DNA from: an uncultured Flavobacteriales bacterium
Lineage (GTDB): Bacteria; Bacteroidota; Bacteroidia; Flavobacteriales; Schleiferiaceae
Length of the DNA: 12,300 nt
NCBI GenBank assembly: GCA_903821715.1
Contig: CAIJMB010000059.1
Span: 1 to 12,300 of the forward strand
Direction: 5' to 3'
Notes under the pieces: model-generated
What the model was told of the DNA's origin: nothing
What the model saw: only the letters and a program-made list of their open reading frames with translations
The model's database searches: none
Shown here: in pieces, positions 1-6,939 of the stretch
Numbering within the stretch: position 1 is the stretch's first letter
How the letters are laid out: every line of letters begins with the position of its first letter
Translations under genes and position numbers: made by a program

Positions 1-889
1 CCTCGAAGTCGGAACCGGATTTCACCCCGACCTCAGCGGCCGCGAAAACGCCTACCTACGGGGTGCACTACTCGGCATTACTCGAGGCGAAATCCAGCAA
101 ATTCTGCCCGTCGCTGCCGAGTTCGCCGGAATTTCAGACCGACTCGACGAACCCGTCAAGTACTACTCGAGCGGCATGCAAGTCCGTCTGGGTTTTGCGC
201 TGTCGGCTCACCTTCCTGCTGAAATCCTCTTGGTGGACGAGGTGCTCGCCGTAGGCGACGCCGCATTTCAAGCCAAAAGCCTGGACTTCATGGAGTCCCA
301 CTGGAAGTCCGAAGGCCGCAGCATTCTGTACGTGGCGCACCAGCTCTACACGGTACGGCGCATTTGCGACCGCGTCCTTTGGATTGAGGGCGGAATCCTT
401 AAAATGCAGGGTCCAGCCGACGAAGTCTGCGACGCCTACGTCGAGCGTGCTTTAGCACAACCCATTGCGTGGCCTTCAGCTGCGGAACGCGGTGGCCTCG
501 GCGGAATTCGTGCGCAGCAAGTCGACGTGGAGGGCGACTGGACCACGGGCAATCCCGCTTCGCTTCGGGTGGTGTGGGACGGGTCCGCTCACGGAACCGC
601 AGACGTTCGCCTCAGCGTGGCGCGAAGCGACGGGGCTCCCCTAACCCTATGGAGCAGCCGACAGTCCGGTCTTGAAAAGCCGGCGGAAGCCGGTTCAGCC
701 ACCGTGCGCATATCTGAGCTGGCACTCAGCCACGGCGCGTACACGCTTCATCTACGCCTATTTGTGGACGGAATTCTGCACGACGAAGTGCGCGACGCGG
801 CCGTCATTCATGTGGCGCACGGTCTGTGGCGGGGGCAGGTGTACCCCACTCCGCGCCCCATGGCACTGCAGGAACAGCACTGGATTTAA
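1..889 (+). CDS. ABC transporter ATP-binding protein, Wzt-type polysaccharide exporter (5'-truncated)
   Basis: The reading frame is open from base 2, so the gene begins outside the window; 295 C-terminal residues are visible. In order these show the Q-loop-side segment VGTGFHPDLSGREN, the ABC signature YYSSGMQ, Walker B ILLVDEVLAVGD and the H-loop LYVAHQ. Walker A lies upstream and is missing. This set, especially GTGFHP and YSSGM, is typical of ATPases that export O-antigen, teichoic acid or capsule with a two-gene ABC-2 transporter at the inner membrane. After about visible residue 155 a beta-rich C-terminal domain of about 140 residues follows. Wzt proteins have such a domain for binding the exported glycan, but I identify it here by position and length, not by motif. 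The partner permease is presumably upstream. The gene ends in a TTAA shared with the convergent sulfotransferase. Family assignment is firm; the cargo is inferred. Confidence 0.9.
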   Translation, partial: LEVGTGFHPDLSGRENAYLRGALLGITRGEIQQILPVAAEFAGISDRLDEPVKYYSSGMQVRLGFALSAHLPAEILLVDEVLAVGDAAFQAKSLDFMESHWKSEGRSILYVAHQLYTVRRICDRVLWIEGGILKMQGPADEVCDAYVERALAQPIAWPSAAERGGLGGIRAQQVDVEGDWTTGNPASLRVVWDGSAHGTADVRLSVARSDGAPLTLWSSRQSGLEKPAEAGSATVRISELALSHGAYTLHLRLFVDGILHDEVRDAAVIHVAHGLWRGQVYPTPRPMALQEQHWI

Positions 890-1809
890 CGCTTTTTGAG
901 CCCCACTGCCTTGAGGGCGAGACTGGCCTGAGTGCGCGCCCACTGAATGGCGCGCTGGGTCCACGGAACAGGTACAGCATGGGGCCCGTTCGGATGGTGA
1001 AAAAGTCCGTGCATGTAGGCCGAGCCCTGCTTGGGTGATAGTTCAGCGGGGTTGCTCAACGCCCAATCCGAAGCATCGTAACCCTGGGCTTTGAGGTAGG
1101 ATTCAAAGACGGGACGGTAAAATTCGACGTCCGCGTCGGTAAACCACCGGCGCCAGTCACTGTGCACTTGGCTGCGGGCCACGTGGCGAAAGTTTCCGCG
1201 TAAGGCCTCTTCGCCCTTGAGGCTGAATCCGAGGTAGGATTCCACGGCATCCCAGTTTCGGTCGACAAGGTCCTCATAGTGCCAGATGAACCAGCCGTCC
1301 GCGCGCAGGCGATCCAAAAATGCGGAGAGTTCGTCGAGCTTGCGCTTTTGTTCTTCGGCATGCTCCTTGAGAACCTGTGGGTCGTCCGAGTGCAGACGGT
1401 GAAAGGCAACAGATGACGGGTTGACCTCCTTTTGGCACACCTTCTTGTGGGCCAATTCAAAGGCCGTAGGGTCGGGGTTGTGCATGTAGAACCAGCGGTA
1501 AAAAAATCCCGAAATCCACCGGTCTCGGGGGTCGCGCACTAAAAAAATCTTTTTGTCGAAGTGCGCAAAGGCATCAGCAGCGGCTTCGCCCGACCACCCG
1601 TGCATTTCAGGGCTCGAGTACAAAATCTTCACCAATGTGGCGTCAGCATCTGGCCAAACCATGCCGTCAAGGCGGTGAAACCGGTTGTTTTCGAGCTTAT
1701 TGGGCTCAAAAACCTCGGTGAGCGGCCCCTGAGCCTTAAGCGCCTCTGAGAGCAGTGAAAAACCATAAGTTGTGCCGCTTCGCGGCATTCCAAACAAAAC
1801 GGTGCGCAT
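886..1809 (-). CDS. PAPS-dependent sulfotransferase family protein
   Basis: A predicted cytoplasmic sulfotransferase of 307 residues, which would move sulfate from PAPS to an acceptor. The N-terminus starts with a beta strand and the phosphosulfate loop MPRSGTTY (residues 8-15), matching the 5'-PSB motif. Near residue 110 LVRDPRDRWISGF matches the 3'-phosphate-binding motif (RDP followed by a serine). These two motifs define the P-loop sulfotransferase fold. I chose the ATG at 1809 because it gives the usual few residues before the loop; the frame stays open to 1905, but that part overlaps the divergent glycosyltransferase and lacks family character. Neighbours are a Wzt-type exporter and two glycosyltransferases, so the acceptor is probably a surface glycan, though this is inference. 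The gene is divergent from the glycosyltransferases, with 29 bases between start codons, and its stop overlaps that of the ABC gene by 4 bases. Confidence 0.88.
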   Translation of the reverse strand: MRTVLFGMPRSGTTYGFSLLSEALKAQGPLTEVFEPNKLENNRFHRLDGMVWPDADATLVKILYSSPEMHGWSGEAAADAFAHFDKKIFLVRDPRDRWISGFFYRWFYMHNPDPTAFELAHKKVCQKEVNPSSVAFHRLHSDDPQVLKEHAEEQKRKLDELSAFLDRLRADGWFIWHYEDLVDRNWDAVESYLGFSLKGEEALRGNFRHVARSQVHSDWRRWFTDADVEFYRPVFESYLKAQGYDASDWALSNPAELSPKQGSAYMHGLFHHPNGPHAVPVPWTQRAIQWARTQASLALKAVGLKKR

Positions 1810-1815
1810 GGGGGC

Positions 1816-1823
1816 TGAAGGTA
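1816..1823 (-). promoter_or_regulatory. -7 box of the sulfotransferase gene
   Basis: On the minus strand this reads TACCTTCA, close to the Bacteroidota -7 consensus TAnnTTTG. Only 6 bases separate it from the ATG at 1809, so the transcript would have almost no leader. No convincing -33 TTG was found at the usual distance. It lies 3 bases from the opposed box of the divergent glycosyltransferase gene. Confidence 0.5.
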
Positions 1824-1826
1824 CAT

Positions 1827-1834
1827 TAAGTTTG
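1827..1834 (+). promoter_or_regulatory. -7 box of the glycosyltransferase pair
   Basis: TAAGTTTG matches the TAnnTTTG consensus in full and ends 4 bases before the ATG at 1839. Transcription would therefore start at or next to the start codon. There is no room for a Shine-Dalgarno in such an mRNA, although a G5 run lies directly before the ATG. No clear -33 element is visible. Confidence 0.6.
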
Positions 1835-1838
1835 GGGG

Positions 1839-2903
1839 ATGCGCGAACGACTTCCTTTGGTGACTGTGGCGGTGCCCAACTTCCGGCACGAACGCTACCT
1901 TCCATTGCGCCTGCAGAGCATCGCCGACCAGACCTTTACCGACACCGAAGTGCTGTTGCTCGACGATGCCTCGCCCGACGGGTCACTGAGCGTGCTGGAG
2001 GCATTTGCCGAAGGCCGTCCGTCGTGGTCGGTGCACCCCAACGAGGTTAATTCCGGGAGTCCCTTTGCCCAATGGAACAAGGCCGTCTCGCTTGCACGCG
2101 GCCGCTACCTGTGGATCGCCGAAAGCGACGACTACGCAGACCCCAAGCTCCTCGAGCGCCTGGTTGGCGTGATGGAGTCCGATCCCAACCTCGTGATCGC
2201 CTACGGCCAGTCCATGCTGGTCGATTCCGAGGGCCAACCGATGCACAGTTTTGACGTGCACTACCGCTACGTGTACGGAACCGAGGCCCAGCGCTGGGTC
2301 GACGGCTACCGCAACGACGGACGCGACGAAGTGCGCAACTTTATGCTGCTGCACAACGTGGTTCCCAATGCCTCGGGGGCGCTCATTCGCCTGGAAACGT
2401 TTCGCGCCGTGGGCGGAGCCGACCCCAATTGGCGCCTCAACGGGGACTGGATGACCTACATCAAACTCCTCGAGCAGGGCGGAATCGCCTTTGTTCCTGA
2501 GGTCCTCAACTTCTTTCGGGTACATTCTGAAACCGCGCGCCAGAAGGCCAACGAAGGGGGCGACGTCTACCTCGAGCTGCTCGCACTGGTCGACTACATT
2601 GCCGAGCACCACCAACCCGACCAAGCTCGGCTTCGGCGTGCCTACCGAAATGTCGCGGCCTGGTGGACCCACTCACTGTACCGGCAAGATTGGAGTTCCG
2701 CCCGGCGGAACACCAACATGCGCGTCAACCGTGTGCTCTTTTCGCGATTTGTGCGCCTGCACCCGCTGGTACTGCTCCACATTCCGTACGAGGGGCTCGT
2801 GCGCTTGGCCGTTGCGGCACTTGCCGCTCTCGGCCTCAAGGAACCCATTCGGCGCGTCCTTCACCAGTTTTTTCCGAATCACTTTATGCCCCGCGCGACG
2901 TGA
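1839..2903 (+). CDS. Family 2 glycosyltransferase (GT-A fold)
   Basis: This 354-residue protein would transfer a sugar from a nucleotide-sugar donor during assembly of a surface polysaccharide. It opens with the GT2 hallmark VTVAVPNF (residues 8-15), then LLLDDASPDG (39-48), which contacts the nucleotide, and the metal-binding ESDD (95-98) in place of a strict DXD. An NGDW segment further on sits where the acceptor-side acidic residue of the family is expected. The last 60-70 residues, including a hydrophobic helix near VRLAVAALAALGL, could lie on the inner face of the membrane. The start follows a perfect -7 box by 4 bases. The stop overlaps the GTG start of the next glycosyltransferase, so the two are probably translated in a coupled way. 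Donor and linkage cannot be read from the sequence. Confidence 0.92.
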   Translation: MRERLPLVTVAVPNFRHERYLPLRLQSIADQTFTDTEVLLLDDASPDGSLSVLEAFAEGRPSWSVHPNEVNSGSPFAQWNKAVSLARGRYLWIAESDDYADPKLLERLVGVMESDPNLVIAYGQSMLVDSEGQPMHSFDVHYRYVYGTEAQRWVDGYRNDGRDEVRNFMLLHNVVPNASGALIRLETFRAVGGADPNWRLNGDWMTYIKLLEQGGIAFVPEVLNFFRVHSETARQKANEGGDVYLELLALVDYIAEHHQPDQARLRRAYRNVAAWWTHSLYRQDWSSARRNTNMRVNRVLFSRFVRLHPLVLLHIPYEGLVRLAVAALAALGLKEPIRRVLHQFFPNHFMPRAT

Positions 2904-3745
2904 AGATTTCGGTCGTAATCCCATGCTTCAACGCTGAAGGCACGCTGCACGATGCCGTACGCAGCGCCCTAGACGCATACGAGGTCCTCGTCGTCGATGA
3001 CGCCTCAGCTGGTGCGTGCGCCGAACTCGTAGCAAGCTGGGGGTGGCCCAACGTCCGAGTGGTTTCGCACCATGAAAATTTGGGGCTTGGTGCAGCGCGC
3101 AACAGCGGTTCTGCAGCCGCCACCGGAGACTGGATTGCCTTTCTTGATGCCGACGACGCGTTCGAAGACGGCTGGCATCGGGCGCTTACGACATTTTTGC
3201 GCCAGTCGCACGAGGAAACATGGGTCTACCACCCGGTGCGCGAGTGGACCGGAACCCAACTCAGGGCAGTCCGCTACGGTGACCACCCCACCCAACATAG
3301 CGATTGGGTACTACTGAGGCCCGCCGTGGCGCCCAGCGCATGCGCACTTCGGGCAGACGTGGCCAAGGCGCAGCCATTTGACACCAACCGTCGCCTGCAG
3401 GGCACCGAAGACCTCGAACTATGGATGCGGCTTTGGTCCGAAGGCCACCGACCATTTCGGTGGACCGACGAGGCATTTACGCGCTATCGAATCAGCCACG
3501 GAATGTCTGCGGAACTCGAATCCCATACCACCAAAATCCGGCTTCGATGGACCCAGTTCGTCGAACGCGGCTGGATTGCCGAAGGGGTGCTCGTTCGGGC
3601 GGAACTCGAGTTGCAGCGCCAAAAAGCGCGCAGCTACCACAAAGCGGGTCGTTACAAGGAAGCACAAAGGGCCTACCTCGCGGCAGGCCCTTCGGCAAAA
3701 AATTGGATTCTTGCGGCCGCAGCTGCAGTCCACATTAAAATTTAA
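2900..3745 (+). CDS. Family 2 glycosyltransferase, second of a coupled pair
   Basis: This 281-residue GT2 enzyme begins [15 protein letters not shown], with VLVVDDAS at residues 29-36, [11 protein letters not shown] at 60-70, the metal-binding DADD at 83-86 and the family's ED pair in GTEDLELW (168-175). All the catalytic landmarks of a GT-A inverting enzyme are present. I chose the GTG at 2900: it overlaps the previous stop as GTGA, and the GT2 core begins right after it. The frame is open upstream to 2663, but that part is in another frame of the first glycosyltransferase. The C-terminal 40 residues ([18 protein letters not shown]) resemble a single TPR-like helix pair. The gene ends in a TTAA shared with the convergent isocitrate dehydrogenase gene. 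It probably acts with the upstream enzyme on the same glycan; its sugar specificity is unknown. Confidence 0.9.
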   Translation: MKISVVIPCFNAEGTLHDAVRSALDAYEVLVVDDASAGACAELVASWGWPNVRVVSHHENLGLGAARNSGSAAATGDWIAFLDADDAFEDGWHRALTTFLRQSHEETWVYHPVREWTGTQLRAVRYGDHPTQHSDWVLLRPAVAPSACALRADVAKAQPFDTNRRLQGTEDLELWMRLWSEGHRPFRWTDEAFTRYRISHGMSAELESHTTKIRLRWTQFVERGWIAEGVLVRAELELQRQKARSYHKAGRYKEAQRAYLAAGPSAKNWILAAAAAVHIKI

Positions 3746-4968
3746 AGACGGGCGCGAAGCTCGGCGTCCAAGGCGTCCAGGAACTCCTCAGTATAGAGGT
3801 AGTGCGTTCCGTGCTCCACCTTGTTGCCGTGAATGCACACCGCGAGGTCCTTGGTCATGCGGCCGCTTTCGACCACATCAATACACACTTGCTCAAGGGT
3901 CTCGCTAAACCGAATTAGCTCAGCGTTTCCGTCGAGCTTGCCGCGGTGCGCCAAACCACGCGTCCACGCAAAAATGGAAGCGATGGGGTTGGTGCTCGTA
4001 GGCTTGCCCTGCTGGTGCTGGCGGTAGTGGCGGGTCACGGTTCCGTGCGCAGCCTCTGCCTCCATCGTCTTGCCGTCGGGGGTAATAAGGACCGAGGTCA
4101 TCAACCCAAGCGAGCCAAAGCCCTGGGCCACCGTATCGGACTGGACGTCACCGTCGTAGTTCTTGCAGGCCCATACAAATGAACCTTCCCACTTGAGCGC
4201 GGATGCAACCATGTCGTCGATGAGACGATGCTCGTAGGTGATTCCGGCAGCCTCGTACTTGGCCTTAAATTCAGCCTGATAGATCTCTTCGAAAATGTCC
4301 TTGAATCGGCCGTCGTACTTTTTTAGGATGGTGTTCTTGGTACTCAAGTAAAGCGGCCACTTCTTATCAAGGGCCATATTGAAGCAGCTTCGCGCGAATC
4401 CAGAAATAGACTCGTCCGTGTTGTACATACTAAGTGCTACGCCGTCTCCCTTGAAGTTGTATACTTCCCACGTTTGGGGCTCGCTACCGTCTTCGGGGGT
4501 AAACGTCATGGTCAACTTGCCCTTGCCCTTCACGGTGGTGTCGGTGGCGCGGTACTGGTCGCCAAACGCGTGGCGGCCAATGACGATGGGCTTGTTCCAG
4601 GTGGTCACCAATCGCGGAATATTCGCCATCACAATGGGCTCGCGGAACACGGTTCCGTCGAGAATGTTGCGAATGGTTCCGTTGGGAGACTTCCACATCT
4701 GCTTGAGATTGAACTCCGTGACGCGCTGCTCATCGGGTGTAATCGTAGCGCACTTGATGCCCACGTTGTACTTTTTGATCGCCTCCGCCGCATCAACCGT
4801 GACTTGGTCGTTCGTCGCGTCGCGGTGTTCCATTCCGAGGTCGTAGTACTTAATGTCGACGTCGACGTACGGAAGGATTAGTTTGTTTTTGATAAACGAC
4901 CAGATGATTCGGGTCATTTCGTCGCCATCGAGTTCGACGATTGGATTGATTACTTTAATCTTCTGCAT
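3742..4968 (-). CDS. icd: NADP-dependent isocitrate dehydrogenase, eukaryotic (IDH1/2-like) type
   Basis: This 408-residue enzyme oxidises isocitrate to 2-oxoglutarate and CO2 with NADP in the TCA cycle. It resembles the homodimeric mitochondrial/cytosolic IDH family rather than E. coli Icd. GDEMTR at 15-20, ATNDQVT at 51-57, KSPNGTIR at 93-100 and [13 protein letters not shown] at 131-143 align without gaps to human IDH1 as I recall it. The isocitrate-binding arginines fall at 100, 109 and 132. After a one-residue deletion, catalytic Lys is at 211 ([12 protein letters not shown]) and metal-binding Asps at 251, 274 and 278. [11 protein letters not shown] and [15 protein letters not shown] are also conserved. 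No active-site residue is missing. A -7 box lies 8 bases before the ATG, so it can be transcribed apart from dnaX, which ends 33 bases upstream. The stop overlaps that of the convergent glycosyltransferase. Confidence 0.97.
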   Translation of the reverse strand: MQKIKVINPIVELDGDEMTRIIWSFIKNKLILPYVDVDIKYYDLGMEHRDATNDQVTVDAAEAIKKYNVGIKCATITPDEQRVTEFNLKQMWKSPNGTIRNILDGTVFREPIVMANIPRLVTTWNKPIVIGRHAFGDQYRATDTTVKGKGKLTMTFTPEDGSEPQTWEVYNFKGDGVALSMYNTDESISGFARSCFNMALDKKWPLYLSTKNTILKKYDGRFKDIFEEIYQAEFKAKYEAAGITYEHRLIDDMVASALKWEGSFVWACKNYDGDVQSDTVAQGFGSLGLMTSVLITPDGKTMEAEAAHGTVTRHYRQHQQGKPTSTNPIASIFAWTRGLAHRGKLDGNAELIRFSETLEQVCIDVVESGRMTKDLAVCIHGNKVEHGTHYLYTEEFLDALDAELRARL

Positions 4969-4976
4969 AAGGATTG

Positions 4977-4984
4977 CAAAAGTA
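4977..4984 (-). promoter_or_regulatory. -7 box of icd
   Basis: TACTTTTG on the minus strand matches TAnnTTTG in full and lies in the 33-base gap between dnaX and icd, 8 bases before the icd ATG. The predicted leader is only a few bases (AATCCTT region). The upstream 17-23 bases contain no obvious TTG -33 element. Confidence 0.6.
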
Positions 4985-5001
4985 TCAAAGAATCCGCAGG
5001 T

Positions 5002-6915
5002 TTATTCGATATCTAGCTGAAATTCTCTTCGAAATTCGTCTAAATGCGGATTTTTTTCTAATAAAAAGGTATAACGCTCATCAGGAGTGTACACGAGCTT
5101 GGCGTTCACCGAACCTTCTTGAACGACCGTCTGAAGTTTAATGGAGTCATTTTGAAGGACCTGCCTTAGAAAAGGCACGAGCCGATCGCGCTCCGCGAGC
5201 ATCAGTGTCTGCTGCAAGTCATTTTCAATACTCACTCGAATGACCGCATCACCTTCGAGTACCGGCAAGACGGTCTGAATAAGCGACTTGACCATCGGCG
5301 CATCGTGAAAGAGTTGTTCCGCATCCTTCCATGCATTGTCGAGCGCCTGTTGCGTAAATGGCCGAAGATTGCGCTCAGTCGGCGGAACCTCCAATTCATC
5401 TTCTTGTTCCACAACGTGAGACTCGGTGGCCGACACCTCTGGCTTTAGCCCTAAGTCTTTGAGCGAGAACGCCGTGCGGCGTGCCCGCGAAGGAGCTGCG
5501 GCGGGCTGGGCAAGGTTGGCAAGATTGGCTGAGATTGGCTCGTTGGCTGAGCTAGCAAGATTGGCAAGGTTCGCTGAGATTGGCTCGTTGGCCGAGCTAG
5601 CGAGATTGGCTGAGATTGGCTCGTTAGCTGAACTAGCAAGGTTGGCCGAGATTGGCTCGTTGGCCGAACTAGCAAGGTTGGCAAGGTTGGCTGAGACTGG
5701 CTCGCTTGCCTTTATGATCTCTGGAGAAGTGACCGGTTGGTCGACTGGGGCGTTGGCTGCCGGCGTAAGTGCCTCACTCAGCGGTGGGTTTACCGGTTGC
5801 GGTGAAGCAGCGGCGCCGGGCGCCCCTTCTACCCTACTGGGCTTTTTTTTTTCGTCTGACTCGTGGTCAGGAACTAAATCAAGAAGCGTAACCTCTACAT
5901 GCCATCGGGCATTGCTGGCGGCCCGGTAGCCTGCGTCTGCCGCCACCAAGCGCTTAAGCGCCGAAGCAGTGCGCCCTGCGTTGGATTGAGTTGCTGCTTC
6001 GAGAAGCTGCTGCTTTGCGGAGTCGGGGACATCGAGTAACGCGACGGTCGCCGGATGCTGTGCCAAAAGAAGTTCGCGAACGTAGCCGGCAAAGCCCATC
6101 AAAAAGCGCTGAAGATCAAAGCCCTGATCCAAAACGTGCTGCACCACATTGAGAATGGATGCTCGGTCACCGCGCTCAATCGAACTCCATAGGTTGACAA
6201 ACAGTGCGCGGTCGACGAGTTGAAGGTTTTGGCGAACGAGTTCGTAGGTCAAGGTTCCGCCCTGCGCAAAAGCCGCAATGCGGTCAAAAATGGAGAGGGA
6301 GTCGCGCAAGGAGCCGTCTGCCTTTTCGGCAATGGCGTGCAAGGCCTCAGGCTCAGCACCTAAGCCCTCTTGCTGGGCAACCCATTGAAGGTGGTCGGCG
6401 ATGTCGCCGATTCCGATTCGCTTAAAATCAAAAATTTGGCAGCGCGAGAGAATGGTCGGCAGGACTTTGTGCTTTTCGGTCGTCGCCAAAATGAAGACCG
6501 CGTGGGCGGGCGGTTCCTCAAGCGTTTTTAGGAAGGCGTTGAATGCAGCCTGGGACAGCATGTGGACCTCGTCGATGATGTACACCTTGTAGGTTCCCAT
6601 TTGGGGCGCAAAGCGAACTTGGTCGATGAGCTGCCTGATGTCGTCGACCGTATTGTTGGATGCGGCGTCAAGCTCAAAAATGTTGAGGCTGTAGTCGAGG
6701 CCCTCACCAGTGTGTACCTCATTGATTCGGCGTGCCAGAATTCGCGCACAGGTCGTCTTGCCCACCCCGCGAGGCCCAGTAAACAGCAACGCCTGGGCGA
6801 GGCGTCCACTGACCACCTCGTGCTCTAAGGTTTCGGTAACGTGCTGCTGGCCAACGACTGACTGAAAGGCAGCGGGGCGGTACTTGCGGGCCGAAACGAG
6901 GTAGTTCTGTTCCAT
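5002..6915 (-). CDS. dnaX: DNA polymerase III subunit tau (and probably gamma), clamp loader ATPase
   Basis: DnaX (637 residues) forms the ATPase core of the clamp loader that puts the sliding clamp on DNA and links polymerases at the replication fork. It begins YLVSARKYRP, the common DnaX opening. Walker A GPRGVGKT is at 47-54, ELDAASNN at 81-88, Walker B VYIIDEVH at 111-118, sensor 1 ILATTE at 142-147 and the arginine-finger SRC at 157-159. The zinc module of E. coli DnaX is absent: no Cys cluster lies between Walker A and ELDAAS. I recall the same in other flavobacterial DnaX. Domain III ends near residue 350, followed by a Lys-rich A10-G run, a low-complexity linker with a 5-copy repeat, and a C-terminal tau region. 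I prefer the ATG at 6915; an in-frame TTG at 6930 lies inside the -7 box. Confidence 0.97.
   Translation of the reverse strand: MEQNYLVSARKYRPAAFQSVVGQQHVTETLEHEVVSGRLAQALLFTGPRGVGKTTCARILARRINEVHTGEGLDYSLNIFELDAASNNTVDDIRQLIDQVRFAPQMGTYKVYIIDEVHMLSQAAFNAFLKTLEEPPAHAVFILATTEKHKVLPTILSRCQIFDFKRIGIGDIADHLQWVAQQEGLGAEPEALHAIAEKADGSLRDSLSIFDRIAAFAQGGTLTYELVRQNLQLVDRALFVNLWSSIERGDRASILNVVQHVLDQGFDLQRFLMGFAGYVRELLLAQHPATVALLDVPDSAKQQLLEAATQSNAGRTASALKRLVAADAGYRAASNARWHVEVTLLDLVPDHESDEKKKPSRVEGAPGAAASPQPVNPPLSEALTPAANAPVDQPVTSPEIIKASEPVSANLANLASSANEPISANLASSANEPISANLASSANEPISANLANLASSANEPISANLANLAQPAAAPSRARRTAFSLKDLGLKPEVSATESHVVEQEDELEVPPTERNLRPFTQQALDNAWKDAEQLFHDAPMVKSLIQTVLPVLEGDAVIRVSIENDLQQTLMLAERDRLVPFLRQVLQNDSIKLQTVVQEGSVNAKLVYTPDERYTFLLEKNPHLDEFRREFQLDIE
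5509..5703 (-). repeat. In-frame 36/45-bp tandem repeat in the dnaX tau linker
   Basis: Five head-to-tail copies occupy 5703-5659 (45 bp), 5658-5623 (36), 5622-5587 (36), 5586-5542 (45) and 5541-5509 (33, last copy partial). Each encodes EPISANLA followed by SSAN, and the longer copies carry an extra NLA triplet from an internal 9-bp duplication. Copies differ at only a few, mostly silent, positions, which points to recent expansion. All units are multiples of three, so copy number can change without breaking dnaX. The peptide is Ala/Ser/Asn-rich and probably a flexible spacer between the clamp-loader core and the C-terminal tau domain. Confidence 0.95.
5829..5853 (-). promoter_or_regulatory. 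Predicted slippage/frameshift site in dnaX producing gamma
   Basis: On the coding strand ten consecutive A (5852-5843) followed by G are read in frame as GAA AAA AAA AAG, giving E-K-K-K. In the -1 frame the next codons are GCC CAG TAG (stop 5836-5834). In the +1 frame they are CCA GTA GGG TAG (stop 5831-5829). Both alternative frames therefore end at once, giving proteins of about 360 residues that hold domains I-III but no tau linker. In Thermus thermophilus a run of A in dnaX makes gamma by transcriptional slippage; in E. coli A AAA AAG makes it by ribosomal frameshifting. A GC-only hairpin (GGCGC, loop CCG, GCGCC; 5824-5812) starts 17 bases after the run, further than ribosomal stimulators usually lie. 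The site is predicted, not shown. Confidence 0.65.
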
Positions 6916-6927
6916 GAGGTGGGAATG

Positions 6928-6935
6928 CAAACCTA
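6928..6935 (-). promoter_or_regulatory. -7 box of dnaX
   Basis: TAGGTTTG on the minus strand fits TAnnTTTG in full, begins just after the stop of the upstream carotenoid gene and ends 12 bases before the ATG at 6915. It argues for the ATG at 6915 over the in-frame TTG at 6930, which is part of this box. CACCTC directly before the ATG is not a Shine-Dalgarno. Confidence 0.6.
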
Positions 6936-6939
6936 CACT

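Noticed and set aside
1810..1905. N-terminal extension of the sulfotransferase
   Set aside because: It would overlap the divergent glycosyltransferase and its promoter; the family normally begins just before the PRSGTT loop, as from ATG 1809.
1983..2672. 229-residue minus-strand open frame opposite the first glycosyltransferase
   Set aside because: No domain or start context; the plus strand has all GT2 motifs.
3742..4968. icd as a recent transfer from a eukaryote
   Set aside because: IDH of this type is, to my knowledge, widespread in Bacteroidota; base composition is like that of the neighbours and nothing here points to recent transfer.
5426..5929. A 167-residue plus-strand open frame rich in LARLAEIGSLAE repeats
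   Set aside because: It is the antisense reading of the dnaX linker repeat; its periodicity comes entirely from the 36/45-bp units, and dnaX is certain on the other strand.
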